Assembly (NCBI GenBank): GCA_017480425.1
Contig: JAFVAR010000013.1
Span: forward strand, 1-33,744
DNA: 33,744 nt
DNA from: a bacterium
Lineage (GTDB): Bacteria; Cyanobacteriota; Vampirovibrionia; Gastranaerophilales; Gastranaerophilaceae
Direction: 5' to 3'
The translations under genes were made by a program, and so were the position numbers. Positions 24,722-32,073 of the stretch are shown piece after piece (within the stretch, counting starts at the first letter, position 1; each line of letters starts with the position of its first letter). Below the pieces are notes generated by a model. It saw only the letters and a program-made list of their open reading frames with translations, was not told the origin of the DNA and searched no databases.

Positions 24722-25192
24722 TTGAATTGATTTTAAGTATTTTTCAACCGGTATTGGGACAAATTGTGTAATATTTCCTTTGTTTGCAAGAATTTCTCTT
24801 ACGGCAGACGAAGATATAAAACTGTATTCCGGTTTTGTAATTAAAAATACTGTTTTGATTTTATTATCCAGTGTGTAATTTGTTTGAGACAACTGCATTT
24901 CGTACTCAAAGTCAAATGAGGTTCTGAGCCCTCTTAAAAGAACTTCTGCTCCATGTTTTTTTGCAAAATCTATTGTTAGTCCCATATAACCTTCAACTTC
25001 AACATTTTTGATATCTTTTGTGCTTTCTTTTATCAAATTTATTCTTGTTTCAATCGGAAGAAATCCTTTTTTATTTTGGTTATTAGAGACAGCAATTATA
25101 ATTTTGTCAAAAATTTCCGCTCCGCTCTTAATTATATCTAAATGTCCGTATGTAATCGGGTCAAAACTTCCCGGATATATAGCAATCGTCAT
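24716..25192 (-). CDS. coaD: Phosphopantetheine adenylyltransferase
   Basis: A 158-residue enzyme for the fourth step of coenzyme A synthesis, joining ATP and 4'-phosphopantetheine to dephospho-CoA. Signature motifs: MTIAIYPGSFDPITYGHLDI (nucleotidyltransferase T/HxGH with His18), LLRGLRTSFDFEYEMQLSQT, and SFISSSAVREI near the C-terminus. Length is normal. No clear Shine-Dalgarno precedes the ATG (GGAT only). Its promoter at 25224-25232 gives a leader of about 25 bases. It is convergent with cheA, ending inside it by 6 bases, and divergent from rseP. Confidence 0.96.
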   Translation of the reverse strand: MTIAIYPGSFDPITYGHLDIIKSGAEIFDKIIIAVSNNQNKKGFLPIETRINLIKESTKDIKNVEVEGYMGLTIDFAKKHGAEVLLRGLRTSFDFEYEMQLSQTNYTLDNKIKTVFLITKPEYSFISSSAVREILANKGNITQFVPIPVEKYLKSIQL

Positions 25193-25223
25193 AATATTAA
25201 TCCATATAATTCTACTTGAGTTT

Positions 25224-25232
25224 ATTATATCA
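25224..25232 (-). promoter_or_regulatory. Extended -10 of coaD
   Basis: A perfect TGaTATAAT on the minus strand. It lies within the 96-base divergent gap shared with rseP. Confidence 0.5.
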
Positions 25233-25247
25233 CATCACTTCTATTTA

Positions 25248-25256
25248 TGCTAAAAT
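25248..25256 (+). promoter_or_regulatory. Extended -10 of rseP
   Basis: TGcTAAAAT on plus, followed by a leader of about 25 bases with AAAGGAGAG (25275-25283) before the ATG at 25289. Confidence 0.45.
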
Positions 25257-25288
25257 ATAACCGATAAAATTTTTAAAGGAGAGAATTA

Positions 25289-26650
25289 ATGTCAATTTTT
25301 ATAATGATAGTTTTATTAAGTTTATTGATTTTGGTTCATGAGGCCGGGCATTTTATTGCAGCACGTGCTTTTGGAATAAGAGTTGATAAATTTGGTTTCG
25401 GTTTGCCTGTAGGACCGACTTTATACAGTAAAAAAATAGGTGATGTTGAAATTCTTGTGCATGCATTTCTTTTGGGCGGATATGTTTCATTTCCTGATGA
25501 TGAAAAGGATTGCGATTTGCCTGCGGATTCTCCGGAAAGATTTGTAAATAAACCGGTTTGGCAAAGGGCTATAGTTGTATCAGCAGGTGTTATAGCAAAT
25601 GTAATCTGCGCACTCTTTTTGGTTATGACAGTTGCAATTGTATCGGGAAAACTTCCTTCGGGTAATTTTGAAATTTTTGCAGGAGAAATCAGTGCGCCAA
25701 AGAATGCGAGTATATGGAATTCAGGGCTGCAAAACGGAGATAAATTAATAAGTGCAAACGGCTGTGAAATAAATAATGTTTATTCTTTTGTTACTATTGT
25801 CAAAAATAGTGCAAAAAACAACGGATATATTACGGAAGATTCTATTGAATCAAATTATAAAATGCTGAAAGATTTAAATCCTGCGTTTGCAAAGGATGAG
25901 GTTATACCGTCAGGTGTTGCAATCAGACTTCCTGAGCAGCCTGCCCAAGATGTGATTACAATGGACAAGTATGCTGCAAAGGGTGCTAAATACTTTAAAC
26001 CGTCGGGAACTAAAATCGATGAAAATTTAAAGCAATTAGATACGTTGATTGAGGATAAAAAGGCTTATATTTCTGACGGAAAGTATACAATGTATGATGT
26101 TGCAAAGGTTCTTGCAAACGGTTCTCATCCAATCAATATCATTGTAGAGCGTGACGGTGATATTGTTGAACTGAATCCTATTTATCCGGATGAAAAGGGG
26201 ATTATAGGACTAGGACTTGTTGCAAAGCAAACTATGATTGAAACAAAACGCCCTTTCCCTATAATAAAGGAAAGCTGGTCATATCTATGGGATAACACAT
26301 ATATGATGATGTATTCTCTGGGACAATTGTTCACCGGAAATATTCCGTTAAAGGATATGCATGGTGTTGTTGCGATAACAAAAATTGGCGGTGATATGAT
26401 TGATAAAGCAGGAAAATCATCCGGAATTTTGCTTGCTGCATTGATATCAATGAACCTGGCAATCTTGAATATTTTGCCTATACCTGCATTGGATGGCGGA
26501 CACTTGATGTTTTTAACAATAGAAAAAATAATGAGAAAACCTTTGAATGAAAAAGTTGTCGAAACAGTTTCTATGGTTTTTTTCTCTTTGTTAATAGTAT
26601 TGATGGTATTTGTGTTATTTAATGATGTAATCTTGATAATTCATAAATAA
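25289..26650 (+). CDS. rseP: Site-2 intramembrane metalloprotease (RseP/M50)
   Basis: A 453-residue membrane zinc protease that cuts transmembrane segments such as anti-sigma factors. The first helix holds HEAGH (17-21), the metal site. The third ligand motif is ILNILPIPALDGGH (392-405; Asp402). Further helices lie at about 92-120, 378-398 and 425-452. A periplasmic PDZ domain is split: the first half at 128-165 (NSGLQNGDKLISANGCEINN), the second at 262-305 ('VLANGSHPINIIVERDGDIV'), with about 95 residues of extra, Lys/Asp-rich sequence between. That insert is unusual and could gate substrate entry. The strong AGGAGAG supports the start. A terminator follows closely. No sigma/anti-sigma partner is visible, so the substrate is unknown. 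Confidence 0.93.
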   Translation: MSIFIMIVLLSLLILVHEAGHFIAARAFGIRVDKFGFGLPVGPTLYSKKIGDVEILVHAFLLGGYVSFPDDEKDCDLPADSPERFVNKPVWQRAIVVSAGVIANVICALFLVMTVAIVSGKLPSGNFEIFAGEISAPKNASIWNSGLQNGDKLISANGCEINNVYSFVTIVKNSAKNNGYITEDSIESNYKMLKDLNPAFAKDEVIPSGVAIRLPEQPAQDVITMDKYAAKGAKYFKPSGTKIDENLKQLDTLIEDKKAYISDGKYTMYDVAKVLANGSHPINIIVERDGDIVELNPIYPDEKGIIGLGLVAKQTMIETKRPFPIIKESWSYLWDNTYMMMYSLGQLFTGNIPLKDMHGVVAITKIGGDMIDKAGKSSGILLAALISMNLAILNILPIPALDGGHLMFLTIEKIMRKPLNEKVVETVSMVFFSLLIVLMVFVLFNDVILIIHK

Positions 26651-26651
26651 T

Positions 26652-26685
26652 AAAATCCCTGAGTTTTTAAAACTCAGGGATTTTT
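26652..26685. terminator. Bidirectional intrinsic terminator
   Basis: A 16-base inverted repeat (arm contains TCCCTGAGTTTT) around a single base, bordered by A and T runs. It serves rseP on plus and the converging beta-rich protein gene on minus. Confidence 0.88.
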
Positions 26686-26702
26686 ATATCTAAATCTGTT
26701 AT

Positions 26703-27383
26703 TTAGAATGTATATCTGATACCTGCTTGACCTTGATTAATTTTCAAATCTGCAAATAACGAAAATCCTTTACCGGCATTTAGTTCTCCGTATATTGTAG
26801 GTGTTACATAAGCTCTTGTAGCACTATTATCAATAGCCAATCTGGTTTGAGCTGTAACAGGTTCAACGTCAGGTGTTGATGCAGAAATTGTAGCTTTTGT
26901 GCTTAATTCACAATCAGGAGCGTAATTCTTTTGTACTCCGCCTTCAATACCAACTCTTATTTCGCCTCTTTTTCCTCTGTTAAACATTTCTGCTTTTGCT
27001 CCAAAACTTAAATTGTTTGGATGCCATTTTGCTTGGCTTGATAAATTGCTTATGGCATTCTGCTCTACATCGTTTATAATCATTCTTGCTTCTGAAGTAA
27101 TATTAACGTTTTGTTCATTTGTTGCAAATGCGCGGCTTGCTTCAGCGTTAGCAGATAAACCGATACCCATTGTTTTGCTTTTGTTTAAAGCAAAGTCATG
27201 ACCTAATTCTAGCTTGCCTGATAAAGCAGTACCAATACCTGCTTCTGCTTTTAAATAATTGCCGTTCTTTTCGACTTTAACTCCTCCAGCAACGCCGGCA
27301 TTTGCATATTTATCATTTGCTGCGTTTCTTACTGCACCTGCTTGTGCTTGGACAAATAATTCTGTGTTTAATCCATTGACCAT
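26703..27383 (-). CDS. Beta-rich, barrel-like hypothetical protein without signal peptide
   Basis: A 226-residue protein of unknown family. Much of it is alternating polar/hydrophobic strands typical of outer-membrane beta barrels: YLKAEAGIGTALSGKLELGH, GIGLSANAEASRAFAT, LSFGAKAEMFNRGKRGEIRV, and the last strand FSLFADLKINQGQAGIRYTF, ending in the terminal Phe used by the Bam recognition signal. It starts MVNGLNTELFVQAQAGAV with no signal peptide, which is odd for such a protein. The start is supported by AAGGAGAAG and by a TTGACA-type promoter. It may be a cytoplasmic beta protein, be exported by a signal-independent route, or be misassigned at the 5' end (no upstream in-frame signal sequence seen). 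Function unknown. Confidence 0.65.
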   Translation of the reverse strand: MVNGLNTELFVQAQAGAVRNAANDKYANAGVAGGVKVEKNGNYLKAEAGIGTALSGKLELGHDFALNKSKTMGIGLSANAEASRAFATNEQNVNITSEARMIINDVEQNAISNLSSQAKWHPNNLSFGAKAEMFNRGKRGEIRVGIEGGVQKNYAPDCELSTKATISASTPDVEPVTAQTRLAIDNSATRAYVTPTIYGELNAGKGFSLFADLKINQGQAGIRYTF

Positions 27384-27434
27384 TTTTTCTTCTCCTTTTT
27401 TTAAATATCTCTCGTGTCTGATTATTTTTAAGCG

Positions 27435-27463
27435 CTTATGATTTTATAAAGTATTTTTGTCAA
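27435..27463 (-). promoter_or_regulatory. Promoter of the beta-rich protein gene
   Basis: Minus strand: perfect TTGACA (27458-27463), 17-base spacer, CATAAG (27435-27440). A 10-base palindrome TAAGCGCTTA (27429-27438) overlaps the -10 and could be an operator. The leader is about 45 bases with a good Shine-Dalgarno. Confidence 0.55.
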
Positions 27464-27616
27464 AAAAAATTGCCTCAAAATATGAAATAAAAATTCTAAA
27501 ATTCCAAGATACAGAGATTAAGCTACATTCCAGCTTAATAAAACTTAATATAAAATACTTGTAATTACATATCTTTATGTTTTTTAGAAATAAAATGTAT
27601 AAAATGTTGTAAAAAT

Positions 27617-27943
27617 ATGGGTATAAAATCAGAACTTGGTAAAAAAATTAAAAGAATGAGATTAAACAGAGGGCTGACTCAAGAGCAACTTGCTGAAGCA
27701 ATTGACGTATCTCAGAGAACTCTTAGCGGAATAGAAATAGGAGAAAACTTTGTTACGGCAGAAACACTTGATAAATTAATAAAAGCTCTAAATACAACAA
27801 CTGACGAGCTCTTTGCCCTAAATCATTTAAGAGATGATGCGGATATTAAAGCTGAAATTATAAATGACGTAGAATATTTATCAAATGACAAAGAAAAATT
27901 GAAAATTTTGTATAATATTGTAAAGGGTTTAATAAGAGAATAG
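27617..27943 (+). CDS. XRE-family helix-turn-helix regulator
   Basis: A 108-residue DNA-binding protein. Residues 5-62 are a Cro/CI-type helix-turn-helix: LGKKIKRMRLNRGLTQEQLA, then 'EAIDVSQRTLSGIEIGENFV', then LIKALNTTTDELFAL. The C-terminal 40 residues are a charged helical tail (YLSNDKEKLKILYNIVKGLI), possibly for dimerisation. The start has no Shine-Dalgarno; TATAAAAT at 27598-27605 is a possible -10, giving a leader of only a few bases. The gene lies 54 bases before the flavoprotein gene, which has its own promoter. Its target is unknown; the adjacent divergent promoter with palindrome at 27429-27463 is a natural candidate. Confidence 0.85.
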   Translation: MGIKSELGKKIKRMRLNRGLTQEQLAEAIDVSQRTLSGIEIGENFVTAETLDKLIKALNTTTDELFALNHLRDDADIKAEIINDVEYLSNDKEKLKILYNIVKGLIRE

Positions 27944-27962
27944 ATTTTCCCCAGTCAGCCTA

Positions 27963-27991
27963 TTGATAACATTCATATTAAGATTAACAAT
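27963..27991 (+). promoter_or_regulatory. Promoter of the CoA-disulfide-reductase-type gene
   Basis: TTGATA (27963-27968), then TAACAA/AACAAT (27985-27991) at 16-17-base spacing. The ATG at 27998 comes 6-7 bases later with no Shine-Dalgarno; leaderless type. Confidence 0.45.
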
Positions 27992-27997
27992 CTCAGT

Positions 27998-29350
27998 ATG
28001 AAAATAATAATTATAGGCGGAGTGGCTGCAGGAGCAAAGACTGCTGCAAAGGCAAAAAGAATGCTTCCGGATGCGGAAGTCCATATTTATACAAAGGATA
28101 ACTATGTGTCGTATTCAGCGTGCGGAATGCCATATTATATTGCAGGTGATTTTCGAGATTGGCATATGCTGCTTATTCGCTCAATTGAGGAGTTTGAAAA
28201 AAGCGGAATTCATATTCATATACGGCAGCTGGTAACTAAAATACTTCCTGCGGATAAGAAGATTACAGTAAAAGATATTGATTCAGAGCAATGGCAATTT
28301 GTTGAATATGATAAACTTGTTATTGCGACAGGGGCGGTAGCTTTAAATCCTCCGTTTATGGAAAGCAGGTATACAAATGTTTTTACGCTGAGAAATTTGG
28401 ATGACGGAATTGCAATTAAAAATGCAATGGATAAAGCTAAGCATATTACAATAGTAGGCGGCGGTTATATTGCGGTCGAACTTGTTGAAGCGTTTGTAAA
28501 AAATAAGAAAAAAGTTACATTAGTGGAGAAAGCTCCGTTTATACTTTCTATGTTTGATGAAGACATATCATCTGTTATACAGGATTATATTTTAGAAAAT
28601 TCTGATTCTCTTGTAAAAATCTTAAGCGGTGATACTGTTGCAGAACTTGTCGGAGACGAAAATTCTGTCAAAGATGTTATAACCTCAAAGGGATATGGCT
28701 TTGAGACTGATATGGTCGTAGTTTCGACAGGAGTGCGTCCCGCAGTTGATTTAGCAAAAGAAGCGGGTATAATATTAGGGCAAACGGGTGCTATTAAAGT
28801 AAATAGCCGAATGGAAACTAATCTTCCGGATGTATACGCCTGCGGTGATTGTGTAGAAAAGATAAATATGGTTTCAAATTTGCCGGTTTGGATTCCTTTG
28901 GGTTCAACTGCTAATAAAGAGGGCAGAGTTGCAGCTATTAACGTAACCGGAGGTGTCGAAGATTTTGAAGGGGTTTTGGGTTCTACTGTTTTGAGATATA
29001 GAGATTTAAATATTTCAAGAACGGGCTTGACCGAGAAAGAAGCTGTTCAAGCCGGATTCGATGCTGTTTCGGTTGTTATAACAAAACGAGACAAAGCAGG
29101 ATATATGCCTGAAGTTAAAAATGTAACTCTAAAGCTTGTGGCAGACAGACGTTCACATAGAATTCTGGGGGCTCAAGCAATAGGATGCGGTGATGCAGAT
29201 AAAAGAGTTAACACTGTGTCAATAGGACTTTTGCAGAGTATCACGGTAGAAGAACTGATAGATGCTGATTTAACGTACGCTCCTCCGTTTTCTACGAGTA
29301 TTGATATTTTAATTTCTGCGGCTCAAATTTTAAAGTCAAAGCTCGGTTAA
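27998..29350 (+). CDS. CoA-disulfide reductase / NADH oxidase-type flavoprotein
   Basis: A 450-residue FAD- and NAD(P)H-dependent pyridine nucleotide-disulfide oxidoreductase. FAD motif IIIGGVAAGAKTAAKAKR at the N-terminus; redox-active single Cys42 in SYSACGMPYYIAG, the pattern of CoA-disulfide reductase, NADH oxidase and NADH peroxidase. NAD(P)H motif ITIVGGGYIAVELVEAF (about 150-166); second FAD motif VYACGDCVE. Length fits the plain enzyme; the fused rhodanese domain seen in some relatives is absent. It probably keeps CoA reduced or removes oxygen/peroxide, which is useful to an anaerobe. The exact substrate cannot be told from sequence. It follows the XRE gene and overlaps the end of the convergent 325-residue gene by 4 bases. 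Confidence 0.88.
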   Translation: MKIIIIGGVAAGAKTAAKAKRMLPDAEVHIYTKDNYVSYSACGMPYYIAGDFRDWHMLLIRSIEEFEKSGIHIHIRQLVTKILPADKKITVKDIDSEQWQFVEYDKLVIATGAVALNPPFMESRYTNVFTLRNLDDGIAIKNAMDKAKHITIVGGGYIAVELVEAFVKNKKKVTLVEKAPFILSMFDEDISSVIQDYILENSDSLVKILSGDTVAELVGDENSVKDVITSKGYGFETDMVVVSTGVRPAVDLAKEAGIILGQTGAIKVNSRMETNLPDVYACGDCVEKINMVSNLPVWIPLGSTANKEGRVAAINVTGGVEDFEGVLGSTVLRYRDLNISRTGLTEKEAVQAGFDAVSVVITKRDKAGYMPEVKNVTLKLVADRRSHRILGAQAIGCGDADKRVNTVSIGLLQSITVEELIDADLTYAPPFSTSIDILISAAQILKSKLG

Positions 29351-30324
29351 TAAATTAAATGTTCAGCTTTTAATTCTTTAATTGCTTCTCTTCTGCAGCG
29401 TTTATATGTTGCTTTGTGTACTGGGTTATTGTCCCAGAAATACTGATAATATCCGCCGATTGCTTTTCTTTCAGTTTCGCTAAGTTGTTGTCCGAGCCTT
29501 TTTTTGCTTAGAGCGGAGCGAACAAAATTACTGCATTGAACTGTATAAGCAGAAAGTGCGGCCTTAACTTCCGGACATTTATCCCAGGTTCTTTGAGAAA
29601 TTAGTCCGACTTTATCTCTGTGTTCGGGGCATCTCGCATAAAAAGCTTTTGATTCTTTGCTCTTTTTTGCTCTGTACTCAGGAGTACGATGGTGTTCTGT
29701 GACTTTTGCCTGTCTTTGCGCCTGTAGTTCGGGGTTGGCATAAATCGCTTGCCTTGAGCACTCTGCTATTCTGTTATTTTCTTCTTCGTTGCTCATGCGG
29801 ATTAGGTTAAGGTAGTTTCCTGAAAGCTTTTTTATGTTTAATTTCGAGTTCAGCCAGTTTAAAAGGCTTCTCATAGTGAAACCGAATTCTTTTACAATTG
29901 ATTCTTGATTTTTAGGAGAGTAAATTCTTTTCAAGTATTCTAATGTAAAGTTTTCAAGCGGCATTCTTTCTCTAACGGCTTTAACTGCTTTAGAACGATT
30001 TTTACTTAAAATCGTCATATCTTGCACGTCTTTTAGTTCAGGGTAAAGGGACTTGACTTCTTCCAAGCTCTTTGCATTCATAAGCGGTTCGTATACTTGA
30101 TTATGAAGTTCCCATAGCTGTGGTAATTCTTTTTTGCCGCTCGCCAAAAGTTTTTTGATTTCTTCTATTATTCTTTCAGGCAAAAACTTTGAGTGCTTTT
30201 CAAGCACATATTGAAGACTTATGTCTTTTGCAGATGTAAAAGAGATGAAGCGTGGAGTTTTTGCGGAAGAATTCCAACTAACGTTATTATATATATTAAT
30301 AGGGTTAATATTTTGAATGTTCAT
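29347..30324 (-). CDS. Hypothetical protein with Pro-Glu repeats and MNI-type N-terminus
   Basis: A 325-residue protein of unknown function. It starts MNIQNINPINIYNNVSW and reaches RFISFTS by residue 31, like the Asn-rich MNI...SF lead of the small protein at 5.3 kb. Residues 45-185 are helical and basic. Residues about 195-265 contain spaced Pro-Glu motifs with a 17-18-residue period: NPELQAQRQ, TPEYRAKKS, CPEHRDKVG and CPEVKAALS, recalling the short repeats that accompany HNH/NUMOD-type DNA-binding proteins. No HNH catalytic motif is seen. The C-terminus (KATYKRCRREAIKELKAEHL) is again basic. Possible DNA/RNA-binding or effector protein, unproven. No Shine-Dalgarno is visible before the ATG. 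Confidence 0.65.
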   Translation of the reverse strand: MNIQNINPINIYNNVSWNSSAKTPRFISFTSAKDISLQYVLEKHSKFLPERIIEEIKKLLASGKKELPQLWELHNQVYEPLMNAKSLEEVKSLYPELKDVQDMTILSKNRSKAVKAVRERMPLENFTLEYLKRIYSPKNQESIVKEFGFTMRSLLNWLNSKLNIKKLSGNYLNLIRMSNEEENNRIAECSRQAIYANPELQAQRQAKVTEHHRTPEYRAKKSKESKAFYARCPEHRDKVGLISQRTWDKCPEVKAALSAYTVQCSNFVRSALSKKRLGQQLSETERKAIGGYYQYFWDNNPVHKATYKRCRREAIKELKAEHLIY

Positions 30325-30395
30325 ATAAAAATAAAAACATATAAAAATATTTTTTGCTATTTAAAGATGTGAAAAAATTTAATTTTTCCGCAAAC

Positions 30396-31742
30396 TCATT
30401 TATTTAAAATAATTTCTTTTGTACACTCTAGCGCAATGTCTGTAACAAAATCCATATCTTCTTTTTCAATTATCAGAGGCGGATTAAAGTATATTACATC
30501 GCCAAGCGGTCTTAAAAGAACACCTTTTTCCAGAGCCTTTTTGTATATTTGGTATCCGGTTCTTTTTGTGTAGTCTAAAGGTTCTTTCGTTTCTTTATTT
30601 TTTACAAGTTCGATGGCGTTAATAAGACCGATTGAACGAACTTCTCCGACATTTTCAAGCGGTAAAAATTTTTCTTTAATAATTTTATTAAAATATTTTG
30701 CTTTTTCGTTTGCGTGCTCAATTATTTTTTCATCTTTCATAATATTGAGAACTTCTATTGCTGCAGAGCAAGCAAGCGGATTCCCTGAATATGTGTGAGA
30801 ATGCATAAATGCTTTTCCTTTTAGGTAATCATCATAGAACGCATCATATATTTTTTGAGTTGTGACTGCAATTGCCATTGGCATATATCCGCCGGTCAAA
30901 CCTTTTGATAAGCACATAATGTCGGGGCTTACTCCGGCATGGTCAAACGCAAAAAATTTCCCTGTTCTTCCGTAGCCCGTAGCTATTTCATCAGCTATAA
31001 GATGAACGTTGTATTTGTCACATAGTTCTCTTAGCTTTTTGAGGTATAAAGGCGGATAGACTTTCATTCCGGCAGAACCTTGCAAAAGCGGTTCGACTAT
31101 TATTGCAGCTGTTTCATCAGCATGTTTTTCAAATGCTTCTTCAGCTTTTTTAAAGCATTCGCAATTGCAATTATCCCTGCATTTACTCCACGGGCATCTG
31201 AAACAATCAATCCCTTCGATACGTATAACATCTAATAGCAGTGGTTTGTATAATTCCGAATATAAATCAACTCCGCCAACGGCAAGTGCTCCTAATGTTT
31301 CTCCGTGGTATGCATCAGCAAGTGCCATAAATCTTTTCTTCTGCGGATTTCCTGTCTGATAATGGTACTGAAAACTCATCTTTAGCGCCATTTCAATCGC
31401 AGAAGAACCATTATCGGCAAAATTAAATTTGCATAATCCTTTCGGCAAAACTTCCATAAGTTTTTGACAGAGAGTTATTGCAGTTTTGTGTGAAAAGTTT
31501 GCAAAAATAACGTGTTCTAGTGTGTCTAACTGTTTTTTTATTGCATTGTTGATTCTGTCGTTAGAATGTCCGAGAAGATTGCACCACCATGAACTTATTA
31601 CATCCTTGTAACACTTTCCGTTAATATCGTATAAATTTATGCCTTTTCCTCTTTCAATAATAATCGGAGGAAGGGTCTCATAGTCTTTCATTTGTGAACA
31701 CGGGTGCCAGATGTACTTTAAATCTTCTTTTTGCCAATCCAT
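30396..31742 (-). CDS. bioA: Adenosylmethionine-8-amino-7-oxononanoate aminotransferase
   Basis: A 448-residue PLP enzyme making 7,8-diaminopelargonic acid in biotin synthesis. Signs: IWHPCSQMKDYETLPP at the N-terminus (BioA-specific, typically WHPxTQ/SQM), ISSWWCNLLGHSN, DNGSSAIEMALKMSFQYH, YHGETLGALAVGG, LIADEIATGYGRTGKFFAFD, PLP lysine Lys280 in CLSKGLTGGYMPMA, and HSHTYSGNPLACSAA. A cysteine-rich stretch at 180-196 (six Cys) occurs in clostridial-type BioA and may bind metal. GAGGAG precedes the ATG. No other bio gene is next to it, so the pathway genes are dispersed or partly missing. The transcript starts close to the gene, about 17 bases upstream. Confidence 0.92.
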   Translation of the reverse strand: MDWQKEDLKYIWHPCSQMKDYETLPPIIIERGKGINLYDINGKCYKDVISSWWCNLLGHSNDRINNAIKKQLDTLEHVIFANFSHKTAITLCQKLMEVLPKGLCKFNFADNGSSAIEMALKMSFQYHYQTGNPQKKRFMALADAYHGETLGALAVGGVDLYSELYKPLLLDVIRIEGIDCFRCPWSKCRDNCNCECFKKAEEAFEKHADETAAIIVEPLLQGSAGMKVYPPLYLKKLRELCDKYNVHLIADEIATGYGRTGKFFAFDHAGVSPDIMCLSKGLTGGYMPMAIAVTTQKIYDAFYDDYLKGKAFMHSHTYSGNPLACSAAIEVLNIMKDEKIIEHANEKAKYFNKIIKEKFLPLENVGEVRSIGLINAIELVKNKETKEPLDYTKRTGYQIYKKALEKGVLLRPLGDVIYFNPPLIIEKEDMDFVTDIALECTKEIILNK

Positions 31743-31765
31743 AATAATTTAATCTCCTCAAAGGT

Positions 31766-31794
31766 ATTGTACTTCTTAAAAAGGTAAATGCAAA
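31766..31794 (-). promoter_or_regulatory. bioA promoter
   Basis: Minus strand: TTTGCA (31789-31794), 17-base spacer, TACAAT (31766-31771). The leader is about 17 bases and contains GAGGAG. No BirA-like long palindrome was recognised. Confidence 0.55.
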
Positions 31795-31834
31795 TCTGCT
31801 TTTTGTGCTCTGAACTGTACCCTAAAATGGCGAA

Positions 31835-31924
31835 TTGAATACTTGGAAAAACATTTAAAATAGGTTTTATAGTCTTCACGGGACTATTACGGGCGGAAAT
31901 TAAATTCCGCCCTTTTTCTTTTTT
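31835..31924 (+). ncRNA. Candidate small RNA ending at an orphan terminator
   Basis: A plus-strand terminator at 31891-31924 has no plus-strand gene upstream; bioA runs the other way. A -10-like TAAAAT (31823-31828), with TTTTTG 17 bases before it, would start an RNA near 31835. The RNA would carry a small stem (ATAGTC/GACTAT, about 31869-31887) and the GC-rich terminator stem. Length would be about 85-90 bases. The family is not recognised. An alternative is that the terminator only insulates the downstream gene. Confidence 0.35.
31891..31924 (+). terminator. Plus-strand intrinsic terminator
   Basis: Stem GGGCGGAA / TTCCGCCC with a six-base loop, followed by TTTTTCTTTTTT. There is no matching T-run on the minus strand, so it is directional. 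Confidence 0.85.
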
Positions 31925-32073
31925 ATAGACGGTTTTAATGTCTTTCATTAATTATTAAATTTTGTAACAATTTTGGCATTTTGGCATGGATTTTAGGCAA
32001 ATTTTATTTTTTACATTTTTTGTTAATAGTAAGATTAAATATGACATTATGTCGAAAATAGAAGGAAATGTGT

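Larger units (their letters stand above)
31743..32073. other. 331-base intergenic region
   Basis: This gap holds the bioA promoter (31766-31794), a possible plus-strand promoter and small transcript ending at a strong terminator (31800-31924), a short TTTTGGCA tandem repeat near 31970-31985, and the upstream region of the haemagglutinin gene. The latter has TTACAT (32011-32016) and TTAAAT (32035-32040) as a weak promoter guess and GAAGGA (32061-32066) as ribosome binding site. No convincing protein-coding ORF was found. Confidence 0.6.

Noticed and set aside
31718..31948. Minus-strand 76-codon frame upstream of bioA
   Set aside because: It crosses the bioA promoter and the orphan terminator and its translation has no family features; treated as chance.
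31970..31987. Short TTTTGGCA tandem repeat before the haemagglutinin gene
   Set aside because: Only two copies; no longer array or CRISPR-like spacing. Noted but not called a repeat locus.
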